DNA of 64,000 nt from Piscinibacter sp. (GCA_017983795.1 JAGOAS010000007.1:62001-126000); one strand, 5' to 3'. Shown: positions 36,972-49,759, counted from the stretch's first letter. Program-made: numbers and translations. Notes: generated by a model not told the origin, from the sequence alone.

Positions 36972-37856
36972 ATGCCCGAGCTGCCCGACATCACCGTCTA
37001 CGTCGAGAGCCTGGCCGCGAAGCTGGCGGGCGCGACGCTGCAGCGCGTGCGCGTGATGAACCCCTTCGTGCTGCGCACCGCCGTGCCGCCCATCGCCTCG
37101 GCCGAGGGCCGGCGCGTGACGGGGCTGGAGCGGCTCGGCAAGCGCGTCGCGATCACGCTCGAGGGTGATCTCTTCCTCGTCATCCACCTGATGATCGCCG
37201 GCCGCCTGCAGTGGCTGGCCGCCGGTGCCAAGCCGGCGAAGTCCGCCCTGCTGGCGCTCGAGTTCGACGCCGGCACGCTGGTGCTGACCGAAGCCGGCAC
37301 GCAGCGCCGCGCCTCGCTGCATCTGCTGGCGGGCCGCGAGGCGCTGGCGGCGGCCGACCCGGGCGGCGTGGAGCCGCTCGCGGCCGACCTCGCCACCTTC
37401 GCCGAGCGCCTGAAGGCCGAGAACCACACCCTCAAGCGTGCGCTGACGAACCCGCGCCTCTTCAGCGGCATCGGCAACGCCTATTCCGACGAGATCCTGC
37501 ATCGTGCGCGGCTCTCGCCGGTCACGCTGACGCGCGCGCTCGACGACGCGGCGCTGCAGCGCCTGCACGCGGCCACGCGCGAGGTGCTGCTCGAATGGAC
37601 CGAACGCCTGCGCGACGAGGCCAGCAAGGCCGGCGGCTGGCCGAAGAAGGTCTCGGCCTTCCACCCCGAGATGGCGGTGCACGGCCGCTATGGCCAGCCC
37701 TGCCCGGTGTGCGGCACGCCGGTGCAGCGCATCGTGCACGCCGACAACGAGACCAACTACTGCGCACGCTGCCAGACCGGCGGCAAGCTGCTCGCCGACC
37801 GCGCGCTGTCGCGATTGCTCAAGGCCAGCTGGCCGAAGACGATCGACGACCTTTGA
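36972..37856 (+). CDS. Fpg/Nei-family DNA glycosylase, divergent zinc finger
   Basis: A 294-aa base-excision glycosylase. Mature N-terminus would be Pro2-Glu3 (MPELPDITVYVE), the catalytic pair of the Fpg/Nei family; Lys57-like GKRVAI, the HLMIAGRLQW strand and the helix-two-turn-helix (NPRLFSGIGNAYSDEILHRARLSP) are conserved. A CxxC-x16-CxxC zinc finger is formed by Cys244, 247, 264 and 267. Within it the Arg that inserts into DNA in E. coli Fpg (QRATFYC) aligns with Asn259 (DNETNYC), and the N-terminus is PELPDI instead of PELPEVE. It therefore belongs to a subgroup whose lesion preference may differ from 8-oxoguanine; calling it MutM is probable but not certain. Confidence 0.85.
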   Translation: MPELPDITVYVESLAAKLAGATLQRVRVMNPFVLRTAVPPIASAEGRRVTGLERLGKRVAITLEGDLFLVIHLMIAGRLQWLAAGAKPAKSALLALEFDAGTLVLTEAGTQRRASLHLLAGREALAAADPGGVEPLAADLATFAERLKAENHTLKRALTNPRLFSGIGNAYSDEILHRARLSPVTLTRALDDAALQRLHAATREVLLEWTERLRDEASKAGGWPKKVSAFHPEMAVHGRYGQPCPVCGTPVQRIVHADNETNYCARCQTGGKLLADRALSRLLKASWPKTIDDL

Positions 37857-37859
37857 AGG

Positions 37860-40415
37860 TCACGCGGCGCCGATGAGCCGCTTGAGCAATTCGGTGGCGA
37901 CGAGGTAGGCCAGCACCACGCCCAGCAGCGCGGCTAGCAGCGAAGGCGAGAGCGCGACGAAGCCGAACAGGCTCTGCACCGGCGCGAGCAGCGGCAGCAG
38001 CAGCGCCAGCACGCCCACCGCCGCCGTGGTGCCCCACAGCAGCGGGCTGGGCGCGCTGCGCCAGAACGCGCCGCGCGTGCGCAGCACCAGCACCACGGCC
38101 AGCTCGGTGAGCAGCGAGACGCTGAACCAGGCGGTCTGGAAGGTCGCCTCGTCGGCGTGGAACCAGCGGTGCAGCAACAGGAAGGTGAGCAGGTCGAATA
38201 CCGTCGAGATCAGCCCGAAGACGATCATGAAACGCTGCAGGTCTTTCACCTGCCAGCGCTGCGGCGCGGCCAGGCGCTCGGGGTCGACGCGGTCGGTGGA
38301 GATCGCGATCGAGGGCAGGTCGGAGAGGAAGTTGTTGAGCAGGATCTGCTTGGCCGCCAGCGGCAGGAAGGGCAGGAACAGCGTGCCCAGCGCCATGCTC
38401 ACCATGTTGCCGAAGTTGGCGCTGGTGGTGATGCCGATGTATTTGAGCGTATTGGCGAAGGTGCGCCGGCCGTCCTCGACGCCGCGGCGCAGCACGTCGA
38501 GATCGGGGCGCAGCAGCACGATGTCGGCGCTCTCGCGCGCCACGTCCACCGCCTGGTCGACCGAGATGCCGACATCGGCGGCGTGCAGCGCCGGCGCGTC
38601 GTTGATGCCGTCGCCGAGGTAGCCCACCGCATGGCCGGTGCGCTGCAGCGCGTGCACGATGCGCTCCTTCTGCTGCGGGTCGATCTCGGCGAATACGTCG
38701 GCGTGGCGCGCCTGCTGCCAGAGCGCCTCGTCGCGCATCGCGGCGAGCTGCTCGCCGGTGAGCAGCGTGTCGGTCGACAGGCCCAACGCGCCCGCCACAT
38801 GCGCCGCCACGTGGCGGTTGTCGCCGGTGATCACCTTGACGCGGATGCCGAGCGCGGCGAGCTCGCGCAGCGTCTGCGCCGCGCCGGGCTTGACCGGGTC
38901 GAGGAAGAGCAACAGGCCCTCGAAGCACATGCCGGCCTCGTCGGCCAGCGTGTAGTGCGCTTGCGCCGGCACGCGCCGCGTCGCCAGGCCGAGCACGCGG
39001 AAGCCTTCTTCGCTGCGCGCGCGGAACATCTCCGCGAGGCGCCGGCGTTCGGCGTCGTCGAGCGCTCGCGCTTGCTCGCCCGCGCGCACCTGGGCGCAGG
39101 CCGCGAGCACGTTGTCGAAGGCGCCTTTGGTGATGATCCGATGCGTGCCTTCACCGGCCGTTTCCTCGGCGACCACGATGGTGAGCCGCCGGCGCTGGAA
39201 GTCGTAGGGAATCTCGTCGATCTTGCGAAAGGCCTCCACGCTCAGGCCCTGCACCTGGCCGGCGGCCACCAAGGCCGCGTCGAGCGCATTGGCGATGCCG
39301 GTCTCGAGTGCGGCATTGGCATGCGCCCAGCGCAGCACGCGCGCCGAGGCCTGGCCGTCGGGGCCGAGCGCGCCAGACAGCGCCATGTCCCCGACGGTGA
39401 GCGTGCCGGTCTTGTCGGTGCAGAGCACGTCGATGCTGCCCAGGTTCTCGATCGCCTCCAGGCGCCGCACCAGCACGCCGCGCCGTGCCATGGCGTGCGC
39501 GCCGCGCGCGACGGTGACGCTGACGATGGCCGGCAGCAGCTCGGGCGAAAGCCCCACGGCCAGCGCCACCGCGAACATCAGCGACTCCACCATAGCCCGG
39601 CCCAGCCACTGGTTGACCAGCACGACGAACAGCACCATCACGATCATCACGCGCAGCAGCAGCTCGCCGAAGCGGCGCACGCCGCGCGCGAAGTCGGTCT
39701 CGGGCTCGCGCTGCGCGAGGCGCGCGGCCACCGCGCCGAAGGCGGTGTCGGGCCCGGTGGCCGCCACCAGCACGGTGGCCGTGCCGCTGCGCACCGAGGA
39801 GCCGAGGAAGACGCAGTTCTCGCGCCGCGCCAGCGGCGCGTTCGCATCACAAGTGCCGGGGCGCTTCTCCACCGGCATGGATTCGCCGGTGAGCGCGGCC
39901 TCGGTGACGAGAAAATCCTTGGCCTCCAGCAGCAGTGCGTCGGCCGGCACGAGGTGGCCGGCGGCCAGGCGCACGATGTCGCCCGGCACCAGGCGCGAGG
40001 TCGGCAGCGTGTGCCAGGCGCCACCGCGTTGCACCTGGGCGTGCAGCGCGAGCCGGCGCCGCAGCCGCGCTATCGCCGCCGAGGCGCGCCACTCCTGCAC
40101 GAAGCCGAGCAGCGCGCTGCCGGCCACGATGACGAGGATGATGGCGGCCTCGGTGCGCTCGTGCAGCAGCAGCGAGACCGCCGCGCCGAAGAGCAGGATC
40201 AGCACCAGCGGGTTGGTGAACTGGCGCAGCAGCAGGCGCGGCCAAGCCGGCGCCTCGTCGGCGCGCACCGTATTCGGCCCGTGGGTTCGCCAGCGCTGCG
40301 CGGCCTCGCGCGGGCTCAGGCCTTCGCGGCCGGAGCGCAGCGCGGCCAGCAGCGCCTCGGGCGCCAGGCTCCACCAGGCGCCCGGCGTGGCCAGGCGCTC
40401 AGGCGGCGCTCGCAT
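37860..40415 (-). CDS. mgtA: Magnesium-translocating P-type ATPase (MgtA/MgtB type)
   Basis: An 851-aa P-type ATPase of the P3B Mg2+ importer group. TGES follows the FLVTEAALTGESMPVEKRPG block; the phosphorylated residue is Asp334 in CTDKTGTLT, preceded by RLEAIENLGSIDVL; the hinge reads GYLGDGINDAPALHAADVGISVD, and the C-terminal half contains NNFLSDLPSIAISTDRVDPE, a stretch diagnostic for MgtA/MgtB. The ATG at 40415 overlaps the last codons of the upstream PfpI gene by 17 bp; the longer N-terminal frame is arginine-rich shadow sequence. No Mg-sensing leader is visible, because the gene has no untranslated region of its own. Confidence 0.93.
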   Translation of the reverse strand: MRAPPERLATPGAWWSLAPEALLAALRSGREGLSPREAAQRWRTHGPNTVRADEAPAWPRLLLRQFTNPLVLILLFGAAVSLLLHERTEAAIILVIVAGSALLGFVQEWRASAAIARLRRRLALHAQVQRGGAWHTLPTSRLVPGDIVRLAAGHLVPADALLLEAKDFLVTEAALTGESMPVEKRPGTCDANAPLARRENCVFLGSSVRSGTATVLVAATGPDTAFGAVAARLAQREPETDFARGVRRFGELLLRVMIVMVLFVVLVNQWLGRAMVESLMFAVALAVGLSPELLPAIVSVTVARGAHAMARRGVLVRRLEAIENLGSIDVLCTDKTGTLTVGDMALSGALGPDGQASARVLRWAHANAALETGIANALDAALVAAGQVQGLSVEAFRKIDEIPYDFQRRRLTIVVAEETAGEGTHRIITKGAFDNVLAACAQVRAGEQARALDDAERRRLAEMFRARSEEGFRVLGLATRRVPAQAHYTLADEAGMCFEGLLLFLDPVKPGAAQTLRELAALGIRVKVITGDNRHVAAHVAGALGLSTDTLLTGEQLAAMRDEALWQQARHADVFAEIDPQQKERIVHALQRTGHAVGYLGDGINDAPALHAADVGISVDQAVDVARESADIVLLRPDLDVLRRGVEDGRRTFANTLKYIGITTSANFGNMVSMALGTLFLPFLPLAAKQILLNNFLSDLPSIAISTDRVDPERLAAPQRWQVKDLQRFMIVFGLISTVFDLLTFLLLHRWFHADEATFQTAWFSVSLLTELAVVLVLRTRGAFWRSAPSPLLWGTTAAVGVLALLLPLLAPVQSLFGFVALSPSLLAALLGVVLAYLVATELLKRLIGAA

Positions 40416-41010
40416 CCACGAAGGGCCGCACCACCTGCAGCAGCCGCTCGACGTAGGCGTCCTTCTCGCCCACCGGCGCGGCGTAGTGCAGCGCCTGGGC
40501 CGCGGCATCGAAGCCGGCGCGGCTGGCCATCATCCACGCCGCCAGGTACTGCGAGGCGAGGCAGCCGCCCGCCGTGGCCACCGGCCCGCGCGCATGGAAG
40601 GGCGCATCGATCACGCGCACGCCGGCTTCGATGACCCAGGGCTTGGTGATGAGGTCGGTGCAGGCCGGCATGTCGGCCAGCAGCCCGAGCCGCGCCAGCA
40701 GCAGCGTGCCCGAGCACTGCGCGCCGATCAGCTGGCGCAAGGGGTCCAAGCGCAGGCGGTCGAGCAGCTGGCTGTTCTCGGCGATGGCGCGGGTGTAGAT
40801 GCCGCTGCCGAAGATCACCGCGTCGGCCTGGTTGGCGAACTCCAGCGGGCGCTGCGCCTGCACCGTCACCCCGTTCATCGAGGTGACGTGCGAGGTGGGG
40901 CTCGCGATCTCCGCCTTCCAGCCCTGCGCGCCGAGGCGGTTGAGCAGGCCCAGCGCGATGAACGAGTCGAGCTCGTTGAAACCGTCGAAGGTCAGGATCG
41001 CGATGCGCAC
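40399..41010 (-). CDS. DJ-1/PfpI family protein
   Basis: A 203-aa class I glutamine-amidotransferase-like protein of the DJ-1/PfpI superfamily. The nucleophile elbow is GAQCSGTLLLA with Cys99, and the early acidic residue in FDGFNELD is typical. Members serve as chaperones, glyoxalases, isonitrile hydratases or AraC-partner sensors; this one most resembles the ThiJ/InhA-like single-domain group without HTH. It overlaps the start of the Mg-ATPase gene, suggesting translational coupling. An intrinsic terminator of katG lies 20 bp before its start, so it has its own short promoter region. Confidence 0.88.
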   Translation of the reverse strand: MRIAILTFDGFNELDSFIALGLLNRLGAQGWKAEIASPTSHVTSMNGVTVQAQRPLEFANQADAVIFGSGIYTRAIAENSQLLDRLRLDPLRQLIGAQCSGTLLLARLGLLADMPACTDLITKPWVIEAGVRVIDAPFHARGPVATAGGCLASQYLAAWMMASRAGFDAAAQALHYAAPVGEKDAYVERLLQVVRPFVDASAA

Positions 41011-41031
41011 GGCGAAGGTCCTGGGCGAGAC

Positions 41032-41062
41032 AAAACCCCGCCACTGTAGCGAAGTGGCGGGG
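41032..41062 (-). terminator. Intrinsic terminator of katG
   Basis: On the minus strand a perfect 10-bp stem CCCCGCCACT/AGTGGCGGGG with a 7-nt loop is followed by TTTT. It lies 27 bp downstream of the katG stop codon and just upstream of the PfpI gene. Confidence 0.9.
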
Positions 41063-41089
41063 TCGAGCCAATGACGGCGTGCTCTTCGT

Positions 41090-44366
<3,277 letters not shown>

Positions 44367-44507
44367 GCGGTGAAGTATGGCAGCGCGGCGCATCGCGGCG
44401 TGCGCCTGTGGGCATCGTCGCGCTGTACCGGCGCGCTGAGCGCTTGCGCCGCCGCGCGTCGCAGCCGAACCTGCGCGGGCGGCATGTGCCGCGCACTCCG
44501 ATACCTC

Positions 44508-44978
44508 ATGGACACAGCCTCACGTTCGCGTCTCGTCTTCTCCGCATTGCTCGCCGCCGGCGCCCTGTCCGCCTGCGTGGTCGTTCCGGTCGATCCGCGC
44601 ACCGGCCAGCCCTATCCGGCCGCATCGCGCGAGGGCGGCAGCGTCACGGTGGTCACGCCACCGCCGCCGCCCGCGGCACCGCAGCCCACGCTGCTCAACG
44701 TGCGCCTCTATCCCGCCAATGCGCAGGCCAACGCGGGCGGCATGCTGGTCGCCACCGTGCTCGATGTCCACACCGGCCGCGGCACCTTCAGCGTCGGCTA
44801 TCTCGGCGACACCCTGCAAGGAGAAGCCACGCGTGTCGGCGGTGCGCGGCGCGGCATCGCCAACGCCTGGGGCCCGCGCGGCATCAGCGTGCAGTGCGAC
44901 TACCAGATCAGCGCGCCGGGCCAGGGCACGGGCAGCTGTCTCTTCTCGGACGGCGCCCGCTACCAGATGCATTTCTAG
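44508..44978 (+). CDS. Predicted lipoprotein, unknown function
   Basis: A 156-aa lipoprotein with lipobox LSAC (Cys23) and a proline-rich linker (VVTPPPPPAAPQPT), then a small beta-rich domain (NVRLYPANAQANAGGMLVATVLDVHTGRGTFSVGYLGDTLQGEATRV, ending ISVQCDYQISAPGQGTGSCLFSDGARYQMHF). Two cysteines in the C-terminal part could form a disulfide. I do not recognise a named family. It overlaps the convergent recG stop by 4 bp and follows oxyR divergently. Confidence 0.8.
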   Translation: MDTASRSRLVFSALLAAGALSACVVVPVDPRTGQPYPAASREGGSVTVVTPPPPPAAPQPTLLNVRLYPANAQANAGGMLVATVLDVHTGRGTFSVGYLGDTLQGEATRVGGARRGIANAWGPRGISVQCDYQISAPGQGTGSCLFSDGARYQMHF

Positions 44979-47032
44979 GCTTTCAGGTAGTCGGTCTTCG
45001 AGCCCAGCCAGCGCGCGATGTGGCGCTCGGCAGCCTGCGGGCGCTGGGCGAGCAGCTGCTGCGCCGCCGTGCGGGCGAGCCGCAGCAGCGGCTCGTCTTC
45101 GCTGAGATCGGCGAAGCGCAGCAGCGGCGCACCCGACTGGCGTGCGCCGAAGAACTCGCCGGGGCCGCGGATCTCCAGATCGCGGCGCGCGATCTCGAAG
45201 CCGTCGGTGGTCTCGATCATCGCCTTCAGGCGCGACTTGGCGGTGTCCGACAGCGGCGTCGTGTAGAGCAGCACGCACACGCTGGCCACCGCGCCGCGCC
45301 CGACGCGCCCGCGCAGCTGGTGCAGCTGCGAGAGGCCGAAGCGCTCGGCATGCTCGATCACCATCAGCGAGGCATTGGGCACGTCGACGCCGACCTCGAT
45401 CACCGTGGTCGACACCAGCACGCCCATCTGCCCGCCGCTGAAGAGCGACATCACCGCTGCCTTCTCGGCCGCCGGCATGCGGCCGTGCAGCAGGCCGACC
45501 ATCTGCCCGGGCAGCGCCTCGTAGAGCTGCTGGTGGGTGGCGGTGGCGTTGCGCAGGTCGAGCGTCTCGCTCTCCTCGATCAGCGGGCAGACCCAGTAGA
45601 CCTGCCGGCCGGCCGCCACCTCGTCGCGGATGCGCGCGATCACCGCGTCGCGCTTGTCCTCGGCGAACAGTTTGGTGACCACCGGCGTGCGGCCGGGCGG
45701 CAGCTCGTCGATGGTGCTGATGTCGAGGTCGGCGAACAGCGTCATCGCCAGCGTGCGCGGAATGGGCGTGGCCGACATCATCAGCGTGTGCGGCTCGAGC
45801 GGGCCGTCCTGCAGCTTGCTGCGCAACGCCAGCCGCTGCTGCACGCCGAAGCGATGTTGCTCGTCGATGATCGCCAGGCCCAGCTTGGCGAACTCCACCT
45901 GATCCTGGATCACCGCATGCGTGCCCACCACCAGCGCGGCTTCGCCGGAGGCGATCTGCGCCAGCATCTGCGTGCGCGCCTTGCCCTTGCGGCTGCCGGT
46001 GAGCCAGGCCACCGTGATGCCCAGCGGCGTCAGCCAGCCGACCAGCTTGCGCAGGTGCTGCTCGGCGAGGATCTCGGTGGGCGCCATCAGCGCGCATTGC
46101 CAGCCCTCTTCGATGGCGATGGCGGCGGCGAGCGCGGCCACCACGGTCTTGCCCGAGCCGACGTCGCCCTGCAGCAGGCGGTGCATGGGCGTCTCGCGCC
46201 CGAGGTCGCGCGCGATCTCCTCGACCACGCGGCGCTGCGCCTCGGTCAGCGCGAAGGGCAGCGCCGCCAGCAGCTTCTCCTGCAGGCCGCCGGCACGCAG
46301 GGCGAAGGCCGGGGAGCGCTGGCGCTCGCGTTCGAGCTTGGCCTTCAGCTGCGAAAGCTGCTGGGCCAGCAGTTCCTCGAACTTGAGGCGCTGCCAGGCC
46401 GGGTGGCTGTGGTCTTCCAGCGTGGCCAGGCTCACGTCCGGCGCCGGGTGGTGCAGGAAGGCCAGCGCCTCGCGCAGCGTCGGCAGCTGACGGGGCACGC
46501 TGCCGGGTGGCAGCAGCTCGCCGAGATCGGCGTGCGCCAGGCCGGAGGCGACCGCCTTGCGCAAGTAGGCCTGCGGCAGCTGCGCCGTGCTCGGGTAGAC
46601 CGGCGTGAGCGCACGCGCCAGCGGCGCGCCCTCGCTCACCGCCTTGAAGCTCGGGTGCACCATCTCCAGCCCGAAGAAGCCGCCGCGCGCCTCGCCGCGC
46701 ACGCGCAGGCGCGCGCCTTCGGCGAGCGTCTTCTGGTGCGAGGGGTAGAAGTGCAGGAAGCGCAGCACCAGATCATTCGCGCCGTCGTGCAGCTTCACCA
46801 CCAGCTGGCGGCGCGGGCGGAACTGCACGCGGCTGTCGGTCACCACGCCTTCCACCTGTGCGATGTCGCCGTCGCGCAGTGCGGCGATGGGGGTGAGTTG
46901 CGTCTCGTCCTCGTAGCGCAGCGGCAGGTGCAGCGCGAGGTCGATGTCGCGCGTGAGGCCGAGCTTCTCGAGCGCGCGCTGCGGCGCGGACTTCGGCTTG
47001 TTCTCGTTCGACGGGGGGGCGGCCTCGGCCAT
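44975..47032 (-). CDS. recG: ATP-dependent DNA helicase RecG
   Basis: A 685-aa RecG, the branched-DNA helicase that regresses stalled forks and processes R-loops and Holliday junctions. The N-terminal wedge/OB domain (about 60-180) is followed by SF2 motifs: I GDVGSGKTVVA, II IDEQHRFG, III MSATPIPRTLA, VI QLRGRVGRG, and the TRG motif near the C-terminus (SLFSGGQMGVLVSTTVIEVGVDVPNA is motif IV/V). The start at MAEAAPPSNENK gives a length close to the family; an ATG eleven codons upstream is possible. It is divergent from the small ORF and queA. Confidence 0.96.
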   Translation of the reverse strand: MAEAAPPSNENKPKSAPQRALEKLGLTRDIDLALHLPLRYEDETQLTPIAALRDGDIAQVEGVVTDSRVQFRPRRQLVVKLHDGANDLVLRFLHFYPSHQKTLAEGARLRVRGEARGGFFGLEMVHPSFKAVSEGAPLARALTPVYPSTAQLPQAYLRKAVASGLAHADLGELLPPGSVPRQLPTLREALAFLHHPAPDVSLATLEDHSHPAWQRLKFEELLAQQLSQLKAKLERERQRSPAFALRAGGLQEKLLAALPFALTEAQRRVVEEIARDLGRETPMHRLLQGDVGSGKTVVAALAAAIAIEEGWQCALMAPTEILAEQHLRKLVGWLTPLGITVAWLTGSRKGKARTQMLAQIASGEAALVVGTHAVIQDQVEFAKLGLAIIDEQHRFGVQQRLALRSKLQDGPLEPHTLMMSATPIPRTLAMTLFADLDISTIDELPPGRTPVVTKLFAEDKRDAVIARIRDEVAAGRQVYWVCPLIEESETLDLRNATATHQQLYEALPGQMVGLLHGRMPAAEKAAVMSLFSGGQMGVLVSTTVIEVGVDVPNASLMVIEHAERFGLSQLHQLRGRVGRGAVASVCVLLYTTPLSDTAKSRLKAMIETTDGFEIARRDLEIRGPGEFFGARQSGAPLLRFADLSEDEPLLRLARTAAQQLLAQRPQAAERHIARWLGSKTDYLKA

Positions 47033-47198
47033 GGAGGCGGATTCTCGCCGCTGCGGGCGTGACATCCGCCCGCCGCGCGTGGCGCGCCGCATCCGGCCGG
47101 CCACCCTTGGACACATTCCGACAGCCCGCTCTACCGGCAGGCGCGCCGCCAAGGCGTAGCATCGCGCCCTGTCGTCTCGCCGCCCGCCTGCCCGCCCC

Positions 47199-47327
47199 AT
47201 GCGCCTCGTCGCCCGCATCGCCCTGGTTCTCGTCGTCGTCGTCGCCGTCAGCGCCCTCTCCGCGCTAGCCTGGGATCGCTCCGAACGGATCGCGGCGCCG
47301 CCCGCGCCGCCGGCCGCCACGCACTGA
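47199..47327 (+). CDS. Possible 42-aa membrane peptide upstream of queA
   Basis: A short frame [25 protein letters not shown] followed by a charged and Pro/Ala tail ([17 protein letters not shown]). The first half is one strong transmembrane helix, the shape of many small bacterial membrane proteins. It ends 40 bp before queA on the same strand. There is no strong ribosome site, and the frame could be chance in GC-rich DNA, so the call is tentative. Confidence 0.4.
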   Translation: MRLVARIALVLVVVVAVSALSALAWDRSERIAAPPAPPAATH

Positions 47328-47367
47328 GCGGCCGTTGCGCCCTCGGGCCCAGGCCGGTCAAGCCTTC

Positions 47368-48420
47368 ATGCCCTCCGATCGTTCCTACACGCTCGCCGAC
47401 TTCGATTTCGAACTGCCGGCCGAGCTGATCGCCCAGCACCCCGCCGCCGAGCGCTCCGCCTCGCGGCTGCTCGATGCCAGCGGCGCCGTGCCGGTCGACC
47501 GCGTCTTCCGCGAACTGCCCGCGCTGCTCGAGCCCGGCGACCTGCTGGTCTTCAACGACACGCGCGTCATCAAGGCACGCCTGCTCGGCGCCAAGGCGAG
47601 CGGCGGCGCGGTGGAGGCGCTGGTCGAGCGCGTGCTGCCGCCGCGCGAGGTGCTGGCGCATCTGCGCGCCAGCAAGTCACCCAAGGCGGGCAGCCGCGTG
47701 CGCTTCGTCAGCGGCGATGGTGAGTCGTCCTTCGAAGCCGAGGTGCTCGGCCGCGGCGGGCCGGACGGTTCGCTCTTCCATCTGCGTTTTCCTGCTGATC
47801 CGCTCGTGCTGCTCGAACGCCACGGTCATGTGCCGCTGCCGCCCTACATCACGCATGCCGACAGCGCCGACGACGAGCGCCGCTACCAGACCGTGTTCGC
47901 GAAGCACCCCGGCGCGGTGGCCGCGCCGACCGCGGCGCTGCATTTCGATGCCGGCGTGCTGGCCGCGCTGCACGAGCGCGGCATCGCCGTTGCGAGCGTG
48001 ACGCTGCACGTGGGCGCCGGCACCTTCCAGCCGGTGCGCAGCGAGAACCTCGCCGAGCACCGCATGCACAGCGAATGGTTCGAGGTGCCGCAGGCCACCG
48101 TGGAGGCCGTGGCCGCAGCGCACGCGGCCGGCCGGCGCGTGGTGGCGGTGGGCACCACCACGCTGCGCGCGCTCGAATCGGCCGCGCTCGGCGGTGAACT
48201 GATCGCCGGCGCGCGCGACACCGACATCTTCATCACGCCGGGCTTCCGGTTCCGCGTCGTCGATCGGCTGGTCACCAACTTCCACCTGCCCAAGAGCACG
48301 CTGATGATGCTGGTGAGCGCCTTCGCCGGCCACGAGCGCGTGATGGCGCTGTACCGCCACGCGATCGCGCAGCGCTACCGCTTCTTCAGCTACGGCGACG
48401 CGATGTTGCTGGAACGCTGA
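47368..48420 (+). CDS. queA: S-adenosylmethionine:tRNA ribosyltransferase-isomerase
   Basis: A 350-aa QueA, which adds the epoxycyclopentane moiety from SAM to preQ1 in tRNA, the penultimate step of queuosine synthesis. Recognised by [19 protein letters not shown] at the N-terminus, [36 protein letters not shown] and the C-terminal [30 protein letters not shown]...[11 protein letters not shown]. Start chosen at MPSDRSYTL; an upstream extension to 47335 is not family-like. The next enzyme acting earlier on the same tRNA, Tgt, is encoded 6 kb downstream instead of next door, with the envelope operon between them. Confidence 0.97.
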   Translation: MPSDRSYTLADFDFELPAELIAQHPAAERSASRLLDASGAVPVDRVFRELPALLEPGDLLVFNDTRVIKARLLGAKASGGAVEALVERVLPPREVLAHLRASKSPKAGSRVRFVSGDGESSFEAEVLGRGGPDGSLFHLRFPADPLVLLERHGHVPLPPYITHADSADDERRYQTVFAKHPGAVAAPTAALHFDAGVLAALHERGIAVASVTLHVGAGTFQPVRSENLAEHRMHSEWFEVPQATVEAVAAAHAAGRRVVAVGTTTLRALESAALGGELIAGARDTDIFITPGFRFRVVDRLVTNFHLPKSTLMMLVSAFAGHERVMALYRHAIAQRYRFFSYGDAMLLER

Positions 48421-48573
48421 GCCGCAGGGCGGGCGAGCGCAAGGGATCACGCAAGCGTCGCACGCCGACGCGGGCCGCGTGGCGCTGTTCACGCTGCATC
48501 GGCCATCCGGTCGATGCGCGCGATGCGTCCTCGTTTGCACCATCGCATCACGTTCAACCCCCACTGCGTGACG

Positions 48574-49092
48574 ATGAAAAAGACCCTGACGATCCTGGCC
48601 CTGGCACTCACCCTCGGCGCCTGCGCCAGTGCGCCGCAACTCGCGGCTCCGCAGGCCATCAAGGCCCCGTCGCCGATCTTGGGCAACACCGGCAAGTACA
48701 TGTCGCCCTACACCGAGGACGGCACCGTGGCCCCGTGGGTCGAGAAGGGCCGTGCGGCCAGCGCCGGTGCCGGCGTCGGCGGCTTCGTCGGCGCACAGGC
48801 CGGCGCCAAGCTGGCCGAGAGCATTCCCTTCGTCGGCGGCTGGCTGGGCCAGAGCGTCGGTGAATCGGTGGGCCGCCAGGTCGCGCTGAAGATGGTCGGC
48901 GGCGAGGAGTTCATCAAGGCCAACTCCGACATGTCGTTCAACACCGTCAACGAGCTGGCCGTCTACATGTACGCGAGGAACTCCAGCCACAAGGACTTCG
49001 CCGAGGTGCTCGACCTGACGCAGAAGATCTACCCCGACCTGAAGCAGGCCTACTACCCGGCGATCGTCGCCGCCTCGCGCGCGGCGCGCTGA
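48574..49092 (+). CDS. Predicted lipoprotein, first gene of the envelope operon
   Basis: A 172-aa lipoprotein with lipobox LGAC (Cys17). After SPILGNTGKYMSPYTEDGTVAPWVEKGRAASAGAG comes a glycine-rich amphipathic stretch (GVGGFVGAQAGAKLAESIPFVGGWLGQSVGESVGRQ), similar to glycine-zipper segments that pack in membranes, then a helical C-terminus. I do not know a named family. Start set at MKKTLTIL, the ATG with a lipoprotein signal; the upstream frame is not coding-like. It starts a five-gene set that runs with gaps of 7 bp or overlaps, except 30 bp before the fourth gene. Confidence 0.83.
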   Translation: MKKTLTILALALTLGACASAPQLAAPQAIKAPSPILGNTGKYMSPYTEDGTVAPWVEKGRAASAGAGVGGFVGAQAGAKLAESIPFVGGWLGQSVGESVGRQVALKMVGGEEFIKANSDMSFNTVNELAVYMYARNSSHKDFAEVLDLTQKIYPDLKQAYYPAIVAASRAAR

Positions 49093-49099
49093 CCGAACC

Positions 49100-49759
49100 A
49101 TGACGCACGCCATGCCTTCCACCTTCGTGCGCCTGGGCGCGGCGGCTGCCGCCGCCTTCGCGCTGTCGGGCTGCGTGACGGTCAACTCCGGCCTCGACAA
49201 CAGCGCCGGCCGCAAGACCGTCTACGCCGATGCGGCCACCACGTCGAGCAAGGTCGCCGGGGTCGGCGTCGAGTCGCAGGACGTGATCTCGATGACCGAC
49301 CAGATGATGCGCGACATCCTCGCCACGCCGGAGATTGCCGGCCGCGCCAAGGCGCCGCGCATCATCATCGACTCGGCCTACTTCAGCAACGACAGCAGCT
49401 CGCGCATCAACAAGAACGCGATCACCGACCGGCTGCGCGTGGAGCTCAACCGCTCGGCCGCCGGCCGCATGGTCTTCCTCGGGCGCCACTACGGCGACAT
49501 GGTCGCGAAGGAGCGCGAGCTCAAGCGCGAGGGCGGCGCCGATGCCGGCACGATCCGCTCGACCAAGGCTCAGGCCGGCGCCGACTTCCGCCTCGGCGGG
49601 CGCATCGTCTCGATGGACGCCGCATCGACCAGGAACGGCACGGTGTCGCGCTACCACCAGATCACCTTCGAGCTGATCGACCTCGAGTACGGCAACATCG
49701 CCTGGAGCGGGCTGTACGAGTTCAAGAAGGAAGCCCAGGATGACGTGGTGTATCGCTGA
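49100..49759 (+). CDS. LpoB-like penicillin-binding protein activator family lipoprotein
   Basis: A 219-aa lipoprotein (lipobox LSGC, Cys25) whose mature domain resembles LpoB (DUF/COG3417): GVGVESQDVISMTDQMMRDILATPEI, APRIIIDSAYFSNDSSSRINKNAITDRLRVELNRSAAGRMVFLGRHYGDMVAKERELKREGG and ADFRLGGRIVSMDAASTRNGTVSRYHQITFELIDLEYGNIAWSG. LpoB in enterobacteria activates PBP1b from the outer membrane; whether this member contacts a class A PBP is unknown. Next but one gene is YcfL-like, and ycfL-lpoB adjacency exists in E. coli. The downstream gene starts inside its last codons (20-bp overlap). Confidence 0.85.
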   Translation: MTHAMPSTFVRLGAAAAAAFALSGCVTVNSGLDNSAGRKTVYADAATTSSKVAGVGVESQDVISMTDQMMRDILATPEIAGRAKAPRIIIDSAYFSNDSSSRINKNAITDRLRVELNRSAAGRMVFLGRHYGDMVAKERELKREGGADAGTIRSTKAQAGADFRLGGRIVSMDAASTRNGTVSRYHQITFELIDLEYGNIAWSGLYEFKKEAQDDVVYR

